Shown one piece after another: positions 52,345-64,000 of a stretch of 64,000 nucleotides of DNA. Source of the stretch: JACRLV01 sp045863555 (lineage in GTDB: Bacteria; Planctomycetota; Phycisphaerae; UBA1845; Fen-1342); the NCBI GenBank assembly GCA_045863555.1, contig BTUU01000012.1, forward strand, positions 1-64,000, given 5' to 3'. The notes beneath the pieces are model-generated. The model was not told the DNA's origin. It did not search any database and saw only the letters and a list, made by a program, of their open reading frames with translations. The translations under genes and the position numbers were made by a program. Within the stretch, counting starts at the first letter, position 1, and each line of letters starts with the position of its first letter.

Positions 52345-54975
52345 ATGCCGTCGTTCGTCCCTCGCGTTTCCCTCAGCCGTCTCCTGGCAATGGTGCTGGC
52401 GATCGGCGCGTGCTGCGTCGCGGTTATCGCGGATGAGCTGCACTTTCCGCCGGACCGGCCCTTCGATATGCAGCACATCAGGCTCGACCTGGCCGTCGAC
52501 CTGAAGACCCGGCGCGTCGAGGGAACGGCCACGCTTTCGATGAACGTGGTTCGCGAGACATCGACGATCCGGCTCAACGCGGTCGATTTCCAGGTTCGCG
52601 ACGTCGCGGCCAAGGTGGCCGGCGCGGCCGCGAGCGGCGTTCGCCATGCGACGGACGGCAAGGGGATCGACGTGGTGTTCGCCTCGCCGCTGCTGCGCGG
52701 GCAGGCGGTCGAGATCGTCATTGACTACGCGGTGCAGGAGCCGAAGGACGGGCTGCACTTCTTCGCGCCGAGCGAGGAGAACCCCGACGAGCCGTACCAG
52801 GTCTGGTCGCAGGGACAGGCGGAGGAGAATCGGTACTGGTTCCCCTGCTTCGACCACCCGAGCGATTTTCAGACGACGGAGCTCATCGCGACGGTGGCGT
52901 CGAACAACGTCGTGTTGAGCAACGGCAAGCTGGTGTCGACGGAGCCTGCGGGCGAAGGCAAGACGCGGTTTCACTGGGTGCAGAGCACGCCGCACGTGGC
53001 GTATCTCGTGACGATGGTCGTGGGGGAGTTCGCCGTACAGTCGGAGACGTGGCGCGGAAAGCCAGTTCTCTACTATGTCCCGAAGGACCGCGTCGCGGAT
53101 ATTCAGCGCTCGTTCGGCAACACGACGCGGATGCTCGATTTCTTCAGCGACAAGCTCGGGGTCGAGTACCCCTGGGACAAGTACGCGCAGGTCTGCTGCT
53201 ACAACTACGGCGGCGGCATGGAGAACACCAGCGCGACGACGCTCGGCGAGAACACGCTGCATGACGAACGGGCGCACCTCGACCGCGATTCGGAGGGCCT
53301 CGTCGCGCACGAGCTCGCGCACCAGTGGTTCGGCGATCTCGTCACGTGCCGCGACTGGTCCGACCTCTGGCTCAACGAAGGGTTCGCCTCCTATTTCGAA
53401 GCCCTCTGGGACGAGGAGCTCAACGGTCAGGACGCGTTCGCTTACAACCTGATGGGCAAAGCGGGCGGGGCGATCGGCGGCGGAAAGGACAAGCCGGTTG
53501 TCTATCGCGCCTACAAGAGCCCCGGGGAGCAGTTCGACAGCCGTGCGTACCCCAAGGGGGCATGGGTTGTGCATATGCTCCGGCGCGAGGTCGGCGACGA
53601 GCTGTTCTGGAAATCGCTGAATCACTACCTGACGACGCACCGGCATCAGAACGTCGAAACGCATGACCTGCGCGAAGCGTTCGAGCACGTGACCGGGCGC
53701 AGCTTCGCGCGGTTCTTCCATGACTGGACGGAGCGGCCCGGCGCTCCCGCGGTGGAGCTGACGTATTCGTGGAATGAGGCCGAGAAGACCGCGACGGTGC
53801 TCGTGAAGCAGACCCAGAAGGACGATGCGTTTCATTTCCCCCTCACGGTCGAGTTCGGTCTGACCGGCGGGAAGACGCAGCGCGTGACGCACCGGGTGAC
53901 GGAGAAAGAGCACACGTTTACCGTAGCGCTGCCTGACACGCCGACGATGGTCAACGTCGATCCGATGAACGCCGTGCTGATGGAACTGACGGAGAACAAG
54001 CCGCGCGAGCTCTGGCAGGAACAGCTCTCGGGCGACAGGAACCCGGTCGGTCGTCTGCGGGCGGCCCGGGCGATCGCGGCCAGGAAGGACGACGCCGCCC
54101 GCGCGACGCTCGCCGCGGCGATGCCGAAAGAGCCATACAAGGAGCTGCGCGGCGACCTGGCGGACATGCTGGGCGATCTCGGCGGCGACGTCTGCCGCGA
54201 TGCGCTGCTCGCCGGCGTCAAGGACACCGAGTCGCGCGTGCGGGCCGCGTCGATCCGGGCGCTCCAGAAGTTCGCCGCGGACGTCGCCGCGGGTGAGGCC
54301 GTGCAGGCCGTCGCGAAGGCCGGCGATCGAAGCTACAGCGTCGAATCGGCGGCGATCGAGACGCTGACGGCGCTGCGCCCGGCCGAGGCGATGCCCACGC
54401 TCAGGGCGGCGCTGGAGCGTGACTCCTCGCGCGAGGTCATACGGTCGGCGGCGCTGCGCGCGCTCGGAAAGGTGACCGACCCGGCGGCCGTCGGGCTGCT
54501 GCTCGAATGGGCGACGCCCGGCAAGCCGCCGGAGTGCCGGGATGCGGCGTTCGGCGCGCTGGCGGAGGCGCTCCAGCGCAGCCCGGAGGACGACGCGTCG
54601 ACGGCGAGGGCGGTGGACGCGATGGTGGCGACGATTCGCAATAACAACGACTCGTGGCGCGTGCGGGCGTCGGCGGCCCGCGCCCTGGGCAACCTCGGCC
54701 ACCGGGCAAGCGGCGCCCTCACGCCGCTGCGCGAGATCGAGGCGGCGAATCCGGGCGGCCGGTTCACGCGGTCGGTGAAATCGGCCATCGAGGCCATCCA
54801 GAAGGACGAGCCGGCCGACCGCACGATCGCCGAGCTGAACGGCCGGATCGACGCGCTGACGAAGGAGAACGCGGAGCTGAAGGCGAAGATCGCGTCGCTG
54901 GAGGCGGAGCATAGCCGCGCGGGAAGCGGGTCGGGGAGCGGTGCGGCGGCGGCAGGGCCCCGCAGCGGAGATTGA
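52345..54975 (+). CDS. M1 family metallo-aminopeptidase with HEAT-like C-terminal region
   Basis: An 876-residue exported zinc aminopeptidase. Signal peptide: 'LLAMVLAIGACCVAVIA'. The peptidase part (about residues 30-560) has the substrate motif GGMEN (about 289-293, a variant of GAMEN), zinc site HELAHQW (His322, His326), and the third ligand Glu345 in 'LWLNEGFASYFEALW'. Residues 590-800 form alpha-helical HEAT-like repeats ('VCRDALLAGVKDTESRVRAA', 'VIRSAALRALGKVTDPAAVG'). The tail (about 815-850) is a short coiled coil followed by Gly/Ser/Ala. It probably trims peptides in the periplasm. ATG 52345 follows AAAGGA. Confidence 0.92.
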   Translation: MPSFVPRVSLSRLLAMVLAIGACCVAVIADELHFPPDRPFDMQHIRLDLAVDLKTRRVEGTATLSMNVVRETSTIRLNAVDFQVRDVAAKVAGAAASGVRHATDGKGIDVVFASPLLRGQAVEIVIDYAVQEPKDGLHFFAPSEENPDEPYQVWSQGQAEENRYWFPCFDHPSDFQTTELIATVASNNVVLSNGKLVSTEPAGEGKTRFHWVQSTPHVAYLVTMVVGEFAVQSETWRGKPVLYYVPKDRVADIQRSFGNTTRMLDFFSDKLGVEYPWDKYAQVCCYNYGGGMENTSATTLGENTLHDERAHLDRDSEGLVAHELAHQWFGDLVTCRDWSDLWLNEGFASYFEALWDEELNGQDAFAYNLMGKAGGAIGGGKDKPVVYRAYKSPGEQFDSRAYPKGAWVVHMLRREVGDELFWKSLNHYLTTHRHQNVETHDLREAFEHVTGRSFARFFHDWTERPGAPAVELTYSWNEAEKTATVLVKQTQKDDAFHFPLTVEFGLTGGKTQRVTHRVTEKEHTFTVALPDTPTMVNVDPMNAVLMELTENKPRELWQEQLSGDRNPVGRLRAARAIAARKDDAARATLAAAMPKEPYKELRGDLADMLGDLGGDVCRDALLAGVKDTESRVRAASIRALQKFAADVAAGEAVQAVAKAGDRSYSVESAAIETLTALRPAEAMPTLRAALERDSSREVIRSAALRALGKVTDPAAVGLLLEWATPGKPPECRDAAFGALAEALQRSPEDDASTARAVDAMVATIRNNNDSWRVRASAARALGNLGHRASGALTPLREIEAANPGGRFTRSVKSAIEAIQKDEPADRTIAELNGRIDALTKENAELKAKIASLEAEHSRAGSGSGSGAAAAGPRSGD

Positions 54976-55086
54976 GTCCGCGAGTCCCGGGTGACGGTCC
55001 GGCGTCTGACATGGGACCATGGGCTACATTGTCGTGGCGTGTCATTGATGATAGTCTCCGACAATCTTCAGTCGAATCGGAGCGCT

Positions 55087-56142
55087 ATGACCGAAGGCCG
55101 CAAAAAACGGCTGACCGACTACGCCAGTTGCGCGGGGTGAGCGGGCAAGCTGCCGCAGGACGGCATGGTGCAGGTGCTGCGCCAACTCGAGCCCATGACT
55201 CACCCCGATCTGCTGGTCGGATCGGAGACGTTCGACGACGCCGGCGTGTTCCGGCTGTCGGAGGATCTCGCGCTGGTCCAGACGACGGATTTCTTCCCGC
55301 CGCTCGTGGATGATCCTTACGACTTTGGGCGGATTGCGGCCGCGAACGCCCTTAGCGATGTTTATGCGATGGGCGGCGAGCCGCTGACGTGCCTGAACAT
55401 TGTCGGGTTTCCCGACAAGGAGCTGCCGCCCGAAGTGCTGGTCGACATCCTGCGCGGCGGGGCGGCCGTGGCCCGGGAGGCGGGCGCGGTCATCGTGGGC
55501 GGGCACAGCGTACGCGATGCGGAAGTGAAATACGGCATGGCCGTGACGGGCCGCGTTCACCCGCAGCGGGTACTGACGAATGCGGGGGCGCGTCCGGGCG
55601 ACCGGCTCGTTCTGACCAAGCCGCTGGGCAGCGGGGTGCTGTGCAGTGCGGTGAAATCCGGCCGGATGGACGCTTCGGAGCTTGCGGAGGCGGTCTCGGT
55701 GATGACCGCCCTGAACAAAGCCGGTCGGGACGCGGCGGTGGCGGTGGGCGTGCACGCGTGCACGGATGTGACGGGTTTCGGCCTGATCGGGCACGCGTTT
55801 GAGATGGCGGAGGCGAGCGGCGTCACGATCGAGATCGAGGCTGCGGCGGTTCCGCTGATGGCCCGGGTACTGGAATTCGCACGACTGGGCGTGCTAACAC
55901 GGGCGCACAAGACAGCGCGGGCGTACCTGGGGTCGAAGCTGCGGGTGGCCGCCGACGTCGAGGAGGCCCTGGCCGGCGTCCTGCTCGACGCCCAGACGTC
56001 GGGCGGGCTGCTGCTCAGCGTCGCATCGGAAAAGTTGCCTGCGTTGCTAGATGCACTACAATCAATGAAAGCAATCTGTGCCGCGACGATTGGTTCCGTC
56101 GCGGCGTTTGATGGAACCCTGCGAGTTCACTTGACGAGATAA
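55087..56142 (+). CDS. selD: Selenide, water dikinase, selenoprotein (UGA at codon 18 read as Sec)
   Basis: SelD makes selenophosphate, the selenium donor for selenocysteine and selenouridine. The open frame after the UGA (from 55165) has the family core: 'DDAGVFRLSEDLALVQTTDF', 'DDPYDFGRIAAANALSDVYA' and 'TDVTGFGLIGHAFEMAE'. The expected N-terminal catalytic segment lies upstream in the same frame: 'RKKRLTDYASCAG-U-AGKL', where U is TGA at 55138-55140 and matches the catalytic Cys17 of E. coli SelD. Read as Sec, the protein is 351 residues, the normal length. ATG 55087 has GGAG four bases upstream. A standard gene caller would miss the first 26 codons. Confidence 0.9.
55138..55165 (+). promoter_or_regulatory. 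Candidate bacterial SECIS element in selD
   Basis: Directly after the UGA, TGCCG (55151-55155) and CGGCA (55161-55165) form a 5-bp stem with loop CAGGA that contains the G residues typical of bSECIS apical loops. The loop lies 16-20 nt downstream of the UGA, within the range SelB requires. The lower stem is imperfect, so folding needs to be tested. Confidence 0.5.
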
Positions 56143-56199
56143 CCAGCGCGGCGCATAGTGGGATCGATCCCACCAAGCCAACTGGGAGGAGACCGAAAA

Positions 56200-56463
56200 A
56201 TGGATGACCGTAAGCGACCCGACATCGTTAGCATGCACCTCTCCGACGAGGCCAAGAAGCAGCTCGATGAAGTGTGCGATGCCCGCGGAATGACGATCAA
56301 GATGCTCCTCGGAAAGCTGATCGAGTGGTTCAACGGCCTCGATCGCACCGAGCAGTCGATCGTCCTCGGGCAGGTCGAATCGAACGACGTGCTCGGCCTG
56401 GCGGAGATCATCCTCCAGCGGCGCGCGTCGAAGCCGGCCGGCAAGTCCCGCAAGGCCCGCTGA
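56200..56463 (+). CDS. Small ribbon-helix-helix-like protein
   Basis: An 87-residue protein starting at ATG 56200 after GGGAGGAG. 'RPDIVSMHLSDEAKKQLDEV' followed by 'CDARGMTIKMLLGKLIEWFN' resembles a ribbon-helix-helix DNA-binding domain (beta strand, then two helices). A second helical part ('RTEQSIVLGQVESNDVLGLA') and a basic tail follow. It could bind DNA or regulate neighbours, but no partner toxin is encoded next to it. It lies 57 bp after selD on the same strand and converges on rsgA. Confidence 0.7.
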   Translation: MDDRKRPDIVSMHLSDEAKKQLDEVCDARGMTIKMLLGKLIEWFNGLDRTEQSIVLGQVESNDVLGLAEIILQRRASKPAGKSRKAR

Positions 56464-56478
56464 TCGCGGCGGCCGAAT

Positions 56479-57699
56479 CTACGGCGACTTGCGACGCACT
56501 TCGTCGATCATTTTCACGTAGCTCGCGTAGCGGCGCGCACTGATTTCGCCCGCCTCGACGGCGGCCGTCACGGCGCACCCCTCTTCGTCGACGTGATGAC
56601 AGTCGTTGAAGCGGCAGTCGCGGATTCGCGCCCCGATCTCGACAAAGTACGACTCCAGTTCGCCCGGTTCGACGTTCCAGAAGTCGAATGAGCGGATCCC
56701 CGGCGTGTCGACGGCGTAACCCCCGAGCGCCAGCCGGAGCAGCCGCGCATGCGTCGTGGTGTGGCGGCCTTTCTCGTTGTCATCGCTGATTTCGCCCACA
56801 GCCAGGCCCAGGCCCGGCTCGATCGCGTTGAGCAGCGAACTCTTGCCCACGCCGCTCTGGCCGGAGAACACGGTCACCCTGTCGACGAGTTCGGCCCGGA
56901 GCGCGTCGAGGCCGTCGCCGCGCGTCGCGCTGGTCATGATCACGCGGTACCCGAGCGACTGAAATTCGTCGATCAGCTCGAGCAGCGACTCGCCGCCCCC
57001 GTCCTCCGGTTCGAAATCGGCCGCACGGTCGCCGTCGGTCCACGCGTCGCCCACGAGGTCCCACTTGTTGATGCAGATCACGGGGCGCAGATTCCCCTTG
57101 CCGGCCGCGACGAGATAGCGGTCGACGAGGTGCGGCTTGAAGGCCGGCTGCGCGGCGCTGGTCACGATGACGAGCTGGTCGACGTTCGCGGCGATGAGGT
57201 GCTGGCGCAGGTGCCCTTCGCGCCGGGCGTCATGGCCCGTGCGCGCACCGCGCGCCAGGACGGTTCGCCGGGGCTCGACGCGCTCGATCACGCCCGTGGG
57301 CCGGTCCGCCGGCGCGTCCTCGACAACCGAGTACCAGACGCGGTCGCCGACGGCCACGCTGGAGCGCTGCTCGATGAGCATTGTCTTGAGCACCCGCCGG
57401 ACCGTGCACTCCCACGCGCGCCCGGCCTCGTCGTCGACGTAGCAATACGCGCCGTGAATCGTCGTGACGACGCCGCGCCGCCAGAGCGACTCGTCGACCA
57501 GCGGCGCCTCGCTTTCGTCCACGATGATGGTGCGCTTCCGCGACAGGTCGCCTTTGGCCCGGACCGATTCGCCCGCCTGCGCATCGGCGAGATTGTGCGT
57601 GTCGGCGTGGTACCGCCGCGTCCAGTCGTCCGCCCGGCGCGGGCGGCTGCGATTCCGCGAAAAGTCGACCCGGATTTTCTTCCCGCGTTTCTTGCTCAT
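56479..57699 (-). CDS. rsgA: Ribosome small subunit-dependent GTPase RsgA (YjeQ)
   Basis: A circularly permuted GTPase that helps the final maturation of the 30S subunit. The 406-residue protein has an OB-fold region (about residues 70-150), G4 'INKWDLV', G5-like 'TSATRGDGLDAL', then Walker A 'GQSGVGKSSLLNAI' near residue 280 and G3 'DTPGIRSF', the permuted order typical for RsgA. The C-terminal zinc site is 'CRFNDCHHVDEEGC'. An N-terminal basic extension of about 65 residues is longer than in E. coli. Its ATG directly follows the stop of the Cys-rich small gene. Confidence 0.94.
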   Translation of the reverse strand: MSKKRGKKIRVDFSRNRSRPRRADDWTRRYHADTHNLADAQAGESVRAKGDLSRKRTIIVDESEAPLVDESLWRRGVVTTIHGAYCYVDDEAGRAWECTVRRVLKTMLIEQRSSVAVGDRVWYSVVEDAPADRPTGVIERVEPRRTVLARGARTGHDARREGHLRQHLIAANVDQLVIVTSAAQPAFKPHLVDRYLVAAGKGNLRPVICINKWDLVGDAWTDGDRAADFEPEDGGGESLLELIDEFQSLGYRVIMTSATRGDGLDALRAELVDRVTVFSGQSGVGKSSLLNAIEPGLGLAVGEISDDNEKGRHTTTHARLLRLALGGYAVDTPGIRSFDFWNVEPGELESYFVEIGARIRDCRFNDCHHVDEEGCAVTAAVEAGEISARRYASYVKMIDEVRRKSP

Positions 57700-57927
57700 T
57701 CACCTTCGCCGACGCGCACCCCGGTCCGCGCGCTTGCCCGTGCGCGGTTTCGCCGGCGGCGCGGCCGCCCGGCGCTTCCATTCGCACGGCGTGTTCTTGC
57801 TCACGAGTTCGATCAGCTTGCCGCACCACACACCCGCCATCGTGCGACAGATTCCCGCGGTCTCGGCCGGCGGAAAGTCCGCGTGCGGGCACTCGAAGGA
57901 ACAGATCTCGGGAACACCGTCACTCAT
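57700..57927 (-). CDS. Small Cys-rich protein between ruvX and rsgA
   Basis: A 75-residue protein with five Cys residues at positions 9, 13, 27, 35 and 48 (CxxxC plus three more, and His15), followed by an Arg/Lys-rich tail. The spacing suggests metal or Fe-S binding, and the tail suggests RNA or DNA binding. The start overlaps the 3' end of ruvX by 8 nt and the stop touches the start codon of rsgA, so the three genes are coupled. I recognise no family. Confidence 0.7.
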   Translation of the reverse strand: MSDGVPEICSFECPHADFPPAETAGICRTMAGVWCGKLIELVSKNTPCEWKRRAAAPPAKPRTGKRADRGARRRR

Positions 57928-58447
57928 CTCGTCCGTCTCCCGACCGGTCGTCGGCCGGCGGCGTCGGCTCCCCGGTCGATCCCTTCCACTGGTTGAGGTA
58001 GGCCTGGAGGATCGCCAGCGCCGCCAGCGCGTCCCGCGCCGGATGCCCCTTGCCGCTGCCTTTCGGTCGTCCCGCGTCCGCGAGCCACTGATCCGCCTGA
58101 AAGCTGGTCAGACGCTCGTCCACCAGGCGAACCGGGAGATTCGAAACGCCCGAGAGCCGCTCCGCGAACCGCCGGGCGAACTCCGCCTGCGGCCCGGCCG
58201 TAGAGTCCATATTAAGGGGCAGGCCGACAATGTACCCCGCCGCCTGGCGATCGCGGCCCCAGGCGGCGACCGCGAGTGCGTCGGCGTCGGCATCCCGGCG
58301 GCCGGCGAGGATCCCGGCGGGGGTGGCGAGTCGCTGCTGCGGGTCGGTAATGGCCAGGCCGATGCGTTTTGAGCCGTAATCGACGGCGACCAGTAGTCCG
58401 ATAATTCGCGGCAGATCGGGTGATTGCAATTCTCGTGCCGGATCCAT
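57920..58447 (-). CDS. ruvX: YqgF/RuvX-family nuclease (pre-16S rRNA processing)
   Basis: A 175-residue RNase H-fold protein of the YqgF family, needed in E. coli for 5'-end processing of pre-16S rRNA and also proposed as a Holliday junction resolvase. The first catalytic Asp is in 'VAVDYGSKRIGLAITDP' (Asp23). 'YIVGLPLNMDSTAGPQAEFA' and 'LVDERLTSF' are the other family motifs, and 'ARDALAALAILQAYL' holds the last Asp. Together with rsgA it forms a small ribosome-maturation operon. Divergent from rpoB. Confidence 0.93.
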   Translation of the reverse strand: MDPARELQSPDLPRIIGLLVAVDYGSKRIGLAITDPQQRLATPAGILAGRRDADADALAVAAWGRDRQAAGYIVGLPLNMDSTAGPQAEFARRFAERLSGVSNLPVRLVDERLTSFQADQWLADAGRPKGSGKGHPARDALAALAILQAYLNQWKGSTGEPTPPADDRSGDGRDE

Positions 58448-58477
58448 CGAAATTCACCCGAATCTTTCCAAAGGCCC

Positions 58478-58505
58478 TTGCAAGGCGGCGAAACCGGATT
58501 ATATT
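58478..58505 (+). promoter_or_regulatory. rpoB promoter candidate
   Basis: TTGCAA (58478-58483), 16 bp, TATATT (58500-58505) on the plus strand. Transcription would begin near 58512 and give rpoB a leader of about 190 nt. The rest of 58448-58703 holds no supported gene. Confidence 0.5.
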
Positions 58506-58703
58506 GCGCGGTTCGCTGCTGACCAATCCGTCACCGCGCCCGGGGAGCGGAGCCTCGACGCGGGAAATGGACCGGCAGCGCGAAGGTGGGCCGCCGAACG
58601 TGACGTATGCACTGACTTCGTTGCGCGTCGCGACCCGCCGGATCGCACGCCGGACGCCTCTTCTACCGCTTGAAATTCACTCTCGATCGCGAGGGCACTC
58701 ACG

Positions 58704-62525
<3,822 letters not shown>

Positions 62526-62562
62526 GCGTCGATCGGGTGGTGGATTCGCACGGGAGCATCCG

Positions 62563-63018
62563 ATGGGCAGCGTGACGTACGGCAACGGCGACGATGTCAG
62601 CCCGCATGAGCTGGCTGACTTCTACGACCGCGTGTCGCACAAGCTGGATGTCGGGACGCAGCGGATCGAGCAGATGCTGAACAAGAGTTTGGCATTCGTC
62701 TCGGCCCGCCTGGACGGAAAGCTCGTGGGCATCGCCCGCGGCCTTTCGGACGGCGTGCGAGGGTACTTCACAGAGTGCAAGCTCGACCCCTCGCTCCAGG
62801 GGCCGGCGGCGGTCACGAAGACCGACGGCCGGATCGAGCACGACGAGCACGGCATCGCGATGGAAATGGCGCGCCGCGTTCTCGAAAAGCTCGAGTCGAG
62901 CGGCGTGCGCCGGATCGACGTCCTGGCGTACGGCACGGAGACGGATTTTCTCGAGTCGCTGGGCTTCAGGAAGACGGGCGGACTCGTGGGGATGACGATG
63001 CGGATGAACCACAACTGA
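62563..63018 (+). CDS. GNAT-like acetyltransferase between rpoB and rpoC
   Basis: A 151-residue protein with the outline of a GNAT acetyltransferase: 'ADFYDRVSHKLDVGTQRI', 'FVSARLDGKLVGIARGLSDG', a central strand/helix with 'GIAMEMARRVLEKLESSGV', and 'FLESLGFRKTGGLVGMTMRM' at the C-terminus, typical of the last GNAT strand. The CoA loop (QxxGxG) is not clear, so activity is uncertain. GGGAGC precedes ATG 62563. It lies 38 bp after rpoB and would be read on the same transcript. Confidence 0.75.
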   Translation: MGSVTYGNGDDVSPHELADFYDRVSHKLDVGTQRIEQMLNKSLAFVSARLDGKLVGIARGLSDGVRGYFTECKLDPSLQGPAAVTKTDGRIEHDEHGIAMEMARRVLEKLESSGVRRIDVLAYGTETDFLESLGFRKTGGLVGMTMRMNHN

Positions 63019-63057
63019 GAAAGCAGAATGCAGAACGTCGGGTGGGCTCAACCCACC
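63019..63057 (+). repeat. Heptamer repeat and GGTGGG/CCCACC hairpin
   Basis: GCAGAAT GCAGAAC (about 63022-63035) is a two-unit heptamer repeat directly after the GNAT stop. It is followed by a GGTGGG-CTCAA-CCCACC hairpin (63041-63057). Related GTGGGC/GCCCAC hairpins lie downstream of the next gene. Confidence 0.55.
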
Positions 63058-63081
63058 ACGCTGGTACGGGAGTCATAAGGC

Positions 63082-63336
63082 GTGACGATCGAGCGACTTC
63101 GGGAAGTGCACTCCGCTCGACCATTCCGGCCGTTTGTGCTGGTCATGGCCGATGGTTCGCGCATTCCGGTTCAACATCCGGAGTACCTGGCTCACGGGGG
63201 AATTGGGCGAACAGTGACTGTCCATGACCGCGATGACACGTGCAGGTACATCGACTTGCTGCTGGTGACGGCGATCGAAGTACCGCCGCCGAACGGCAAG
63301 AATGGATCGCATTCGCGGCGACGACGGTCGAATTAG
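63082..63336 (+). CDS. Conserved small protein of 'ARPFRPF' type
   Basis: An 84-residue protein beginning at GTG 63082. 'TIERLREVHSARPFRPFVLV' and 'MADGSRIPVQHPEYLAHGG' with 'YIDLLLVTAIEVP' match a family of short beta-rich proteins that I know as common and multi-copy in planctomycetes, with no assigned function. It sits between rpoB-GNAT and rpoC with hairpins on both sides, so it may have been inserted with flanking repeats. Confidence 0.7.
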   Translation: MTIERLREVHSARPFRPFVLVMADGSRIPVQHPEYLAHGGIGRTVTVHDRDDTCRYIDLLLVTAIEVPPPNGKNGSHSRRRRSN

Positions 63337-63340
63337 GTCT

Positions 63341-63415
63341 GTGGGCTGAGCCCACGCGATGAAGCGAATGACCGGTGGGCAGTGCCCACCCAACAGATAG
63401 GCGGGCCTTCCCGCC
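63341..63415 (+). repeat. Three hairpins of a REP-like cluster before rpoC
   Basis: GTGGGC-TGA-GCCCAC (63341-63355), GGTGGGC-AGT-GCCCACC (63374-63390) and GGCGGG-CCTT-CCCGCC (63400-63415) are perfect short stems within 75 bp of the rpoC start. They resemble REP-like palindromes and could slow or end transcription between rpoB and rpoC. Confidence 0.65.
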
Positions 63416-63438
63416 GCAGCAGATAGAGGTGAAAGCCA

Positions 63439-64000
63439 ATGGCTGACACAGTGTACGATCGAATTAATGACTTTACCGCGGTGAAGATCGGCCTCGCGTC
63501 GCCCAACGACATCCGGGCCTGGTCCTTCGGCGAGGTGAAGAAGCCCGAGACCATCAACTACCGCACCTACCGCGCGGAAAAAGACGGCCTCTTCTGCGAG
63601 CGCATCTTCGGCCCCGAGCGCGACTGGGAATGCTTCTGCGGCAAGTTCCGCGGCGTGAAGTACAAGGGCATGATCTGCGACCGCTGCGGCGTGAAGGTGA
63701 CGCACAGCCGCGTCCGCCGCAAGCGCATGGGCCACATCAACCTGGCCGCGCCCGTCGTGCACATCTGGTTCTTCAAGTCGATGCCCAGCCGCCTCGGCAC
63801 GCTGCTCGACATGAAGACCAGCGACCTGGAAAAGATCATCTACTTCCAGGACTACGTCGTCGTCGATCCTGGCCAGTCGAAGCTCGAAGCCAAGCAGCTT
63901 CTCACCGAAGAGGAGTACCGCCGGGCCCAGGCCGAATACGGCGACACGGGCTTCCGCGCCATGATGGGCGCGGAGTCGGTCAAGGAACTCATCGGCCAGA
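63439..64000 (+). CDS. rpoC: DNA-directed RNA polymerase subunit beta', 5' part
   Basis: The first 187 residues of the beta' subunit, cut by the window end. 'YDRINDFTAVKIGLASPNDI', 'SFGEVKKPETINYRTYRAEK' and 'GLFCERIFGPERDWECFCGK' are the standard N-terminus. The N-terminal zinc site is present as CxC near 67-69 and CDRC near 82-85. 'RMGHINLAAPVVHIWFFKSM' follows. ATG 63439 is preceded by GAGGTGAAAG. The gene is separated from rpoB by 913 bp that hold two small genes. Confidence 0.97.
   Translation, partial: MADTVYDRINDFTAVKIGLASPNDIRAWSFGEVKKPETINYRTYRAEKDGLFCERIFGPERDWECFCGKFRGVKYKGMICDRCGVKVTHSRVRRKRMGHINLAAPVVHIWFFKSMPSRLGTLLDMKTSDLEKIIYFQDYVVVDPGQSKLEAKQLLTEEEYRRAQAEYGDTGFRAMMGAESVKELIGQ

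Overview
The window is high-GC bacterial DNA (roughly 65-70% G+C by eye) with short spacers and dense coding. Several features point to Planctomycetota: the sequence of the partial 16S rRNA gene, a C-terminal zinc ribbon of the CxxCGYNLTG...CPxCG type, a PA14/DUF1080 protein, a CHASE2 adenylate cyclase, a VIT-VWA protein and a short 'ARPFRPF' family protein. Class and genus cannot be fixed from here.

Layout. 1-726: 5' part of a 16S rRNA gene on the minus strand, with two promoter candidates upstream. 1.3-16.5 kb: signalling and cell-envelope genes (CHASE2 cyclase, VIT-VWA protein, zinc-ribbon membrane protein, ankyrin protein, IspD, a lipoprotein overlapping a PAS histidine kinase, a thioesterase, and an FHA protein followed by a membrane Ser/Thr kinase). 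16.6-29.2 kb: a 25-codon ORF with its own promoter, GNAT, tRNA-Arg(TCG), VOC protein, a YfhO-like membrane protein, an arylsulfotransferase-like protein, an HxxxD acyltransferase, an RHS 3' fragment with a small membrane gene inside a repeat cluster, an alpha/beta hydrolase and small membrane proteins. 29.3-31.8 kb: pyrC and convergent aroC. 31.9-40.7 kb: a minus-strand type VI secretion block, tssJ-tssK-tssL-tssM-tagF, divergent from a GbsR/MarR-like regulator. 41.6-44.5 kb: two Kdo/WaaP-like kinases (one lacking the catalytic Asp) and a GT4 glycosyltransferase, overlapping by 4 nt each. 44.5-48.7 kb: accessory segment with lower GC, holding a four-gene minus operon of three small helix-turn-helix proteins and a nuclease-like protein, bracketed by inverted octamer arrays. 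48.7-56.5 kb: PA14-DUF1080 protein, alkaline-phosphatase-superfamily lipoprotein, M1 aminopeptidase with a HEAT-like tail, and a selD read through an in-frame UGA (selenocysteine). 56.5-58.4 kb: ruvX, a Cys-rich small gene and rsgA on the minus strand. 58.7-64 kb: rpoB, two small genes, and the start of rpoC.

The most interesting points are the four-gene HTH/nuclease island, the Sec-containing SelD with a candidate bSECIS, a composite dispersed repeat found at two loci 20 kb apart in the same module order, the RHS cassette framed by 33-bp direct repeats exactly 1400 bp apart, scattered 7-8-bp tandem repeats, a promoter-equipped 25-aa ORF, and the 0.9-kb insertion of two genes between rpoB and rpoC.
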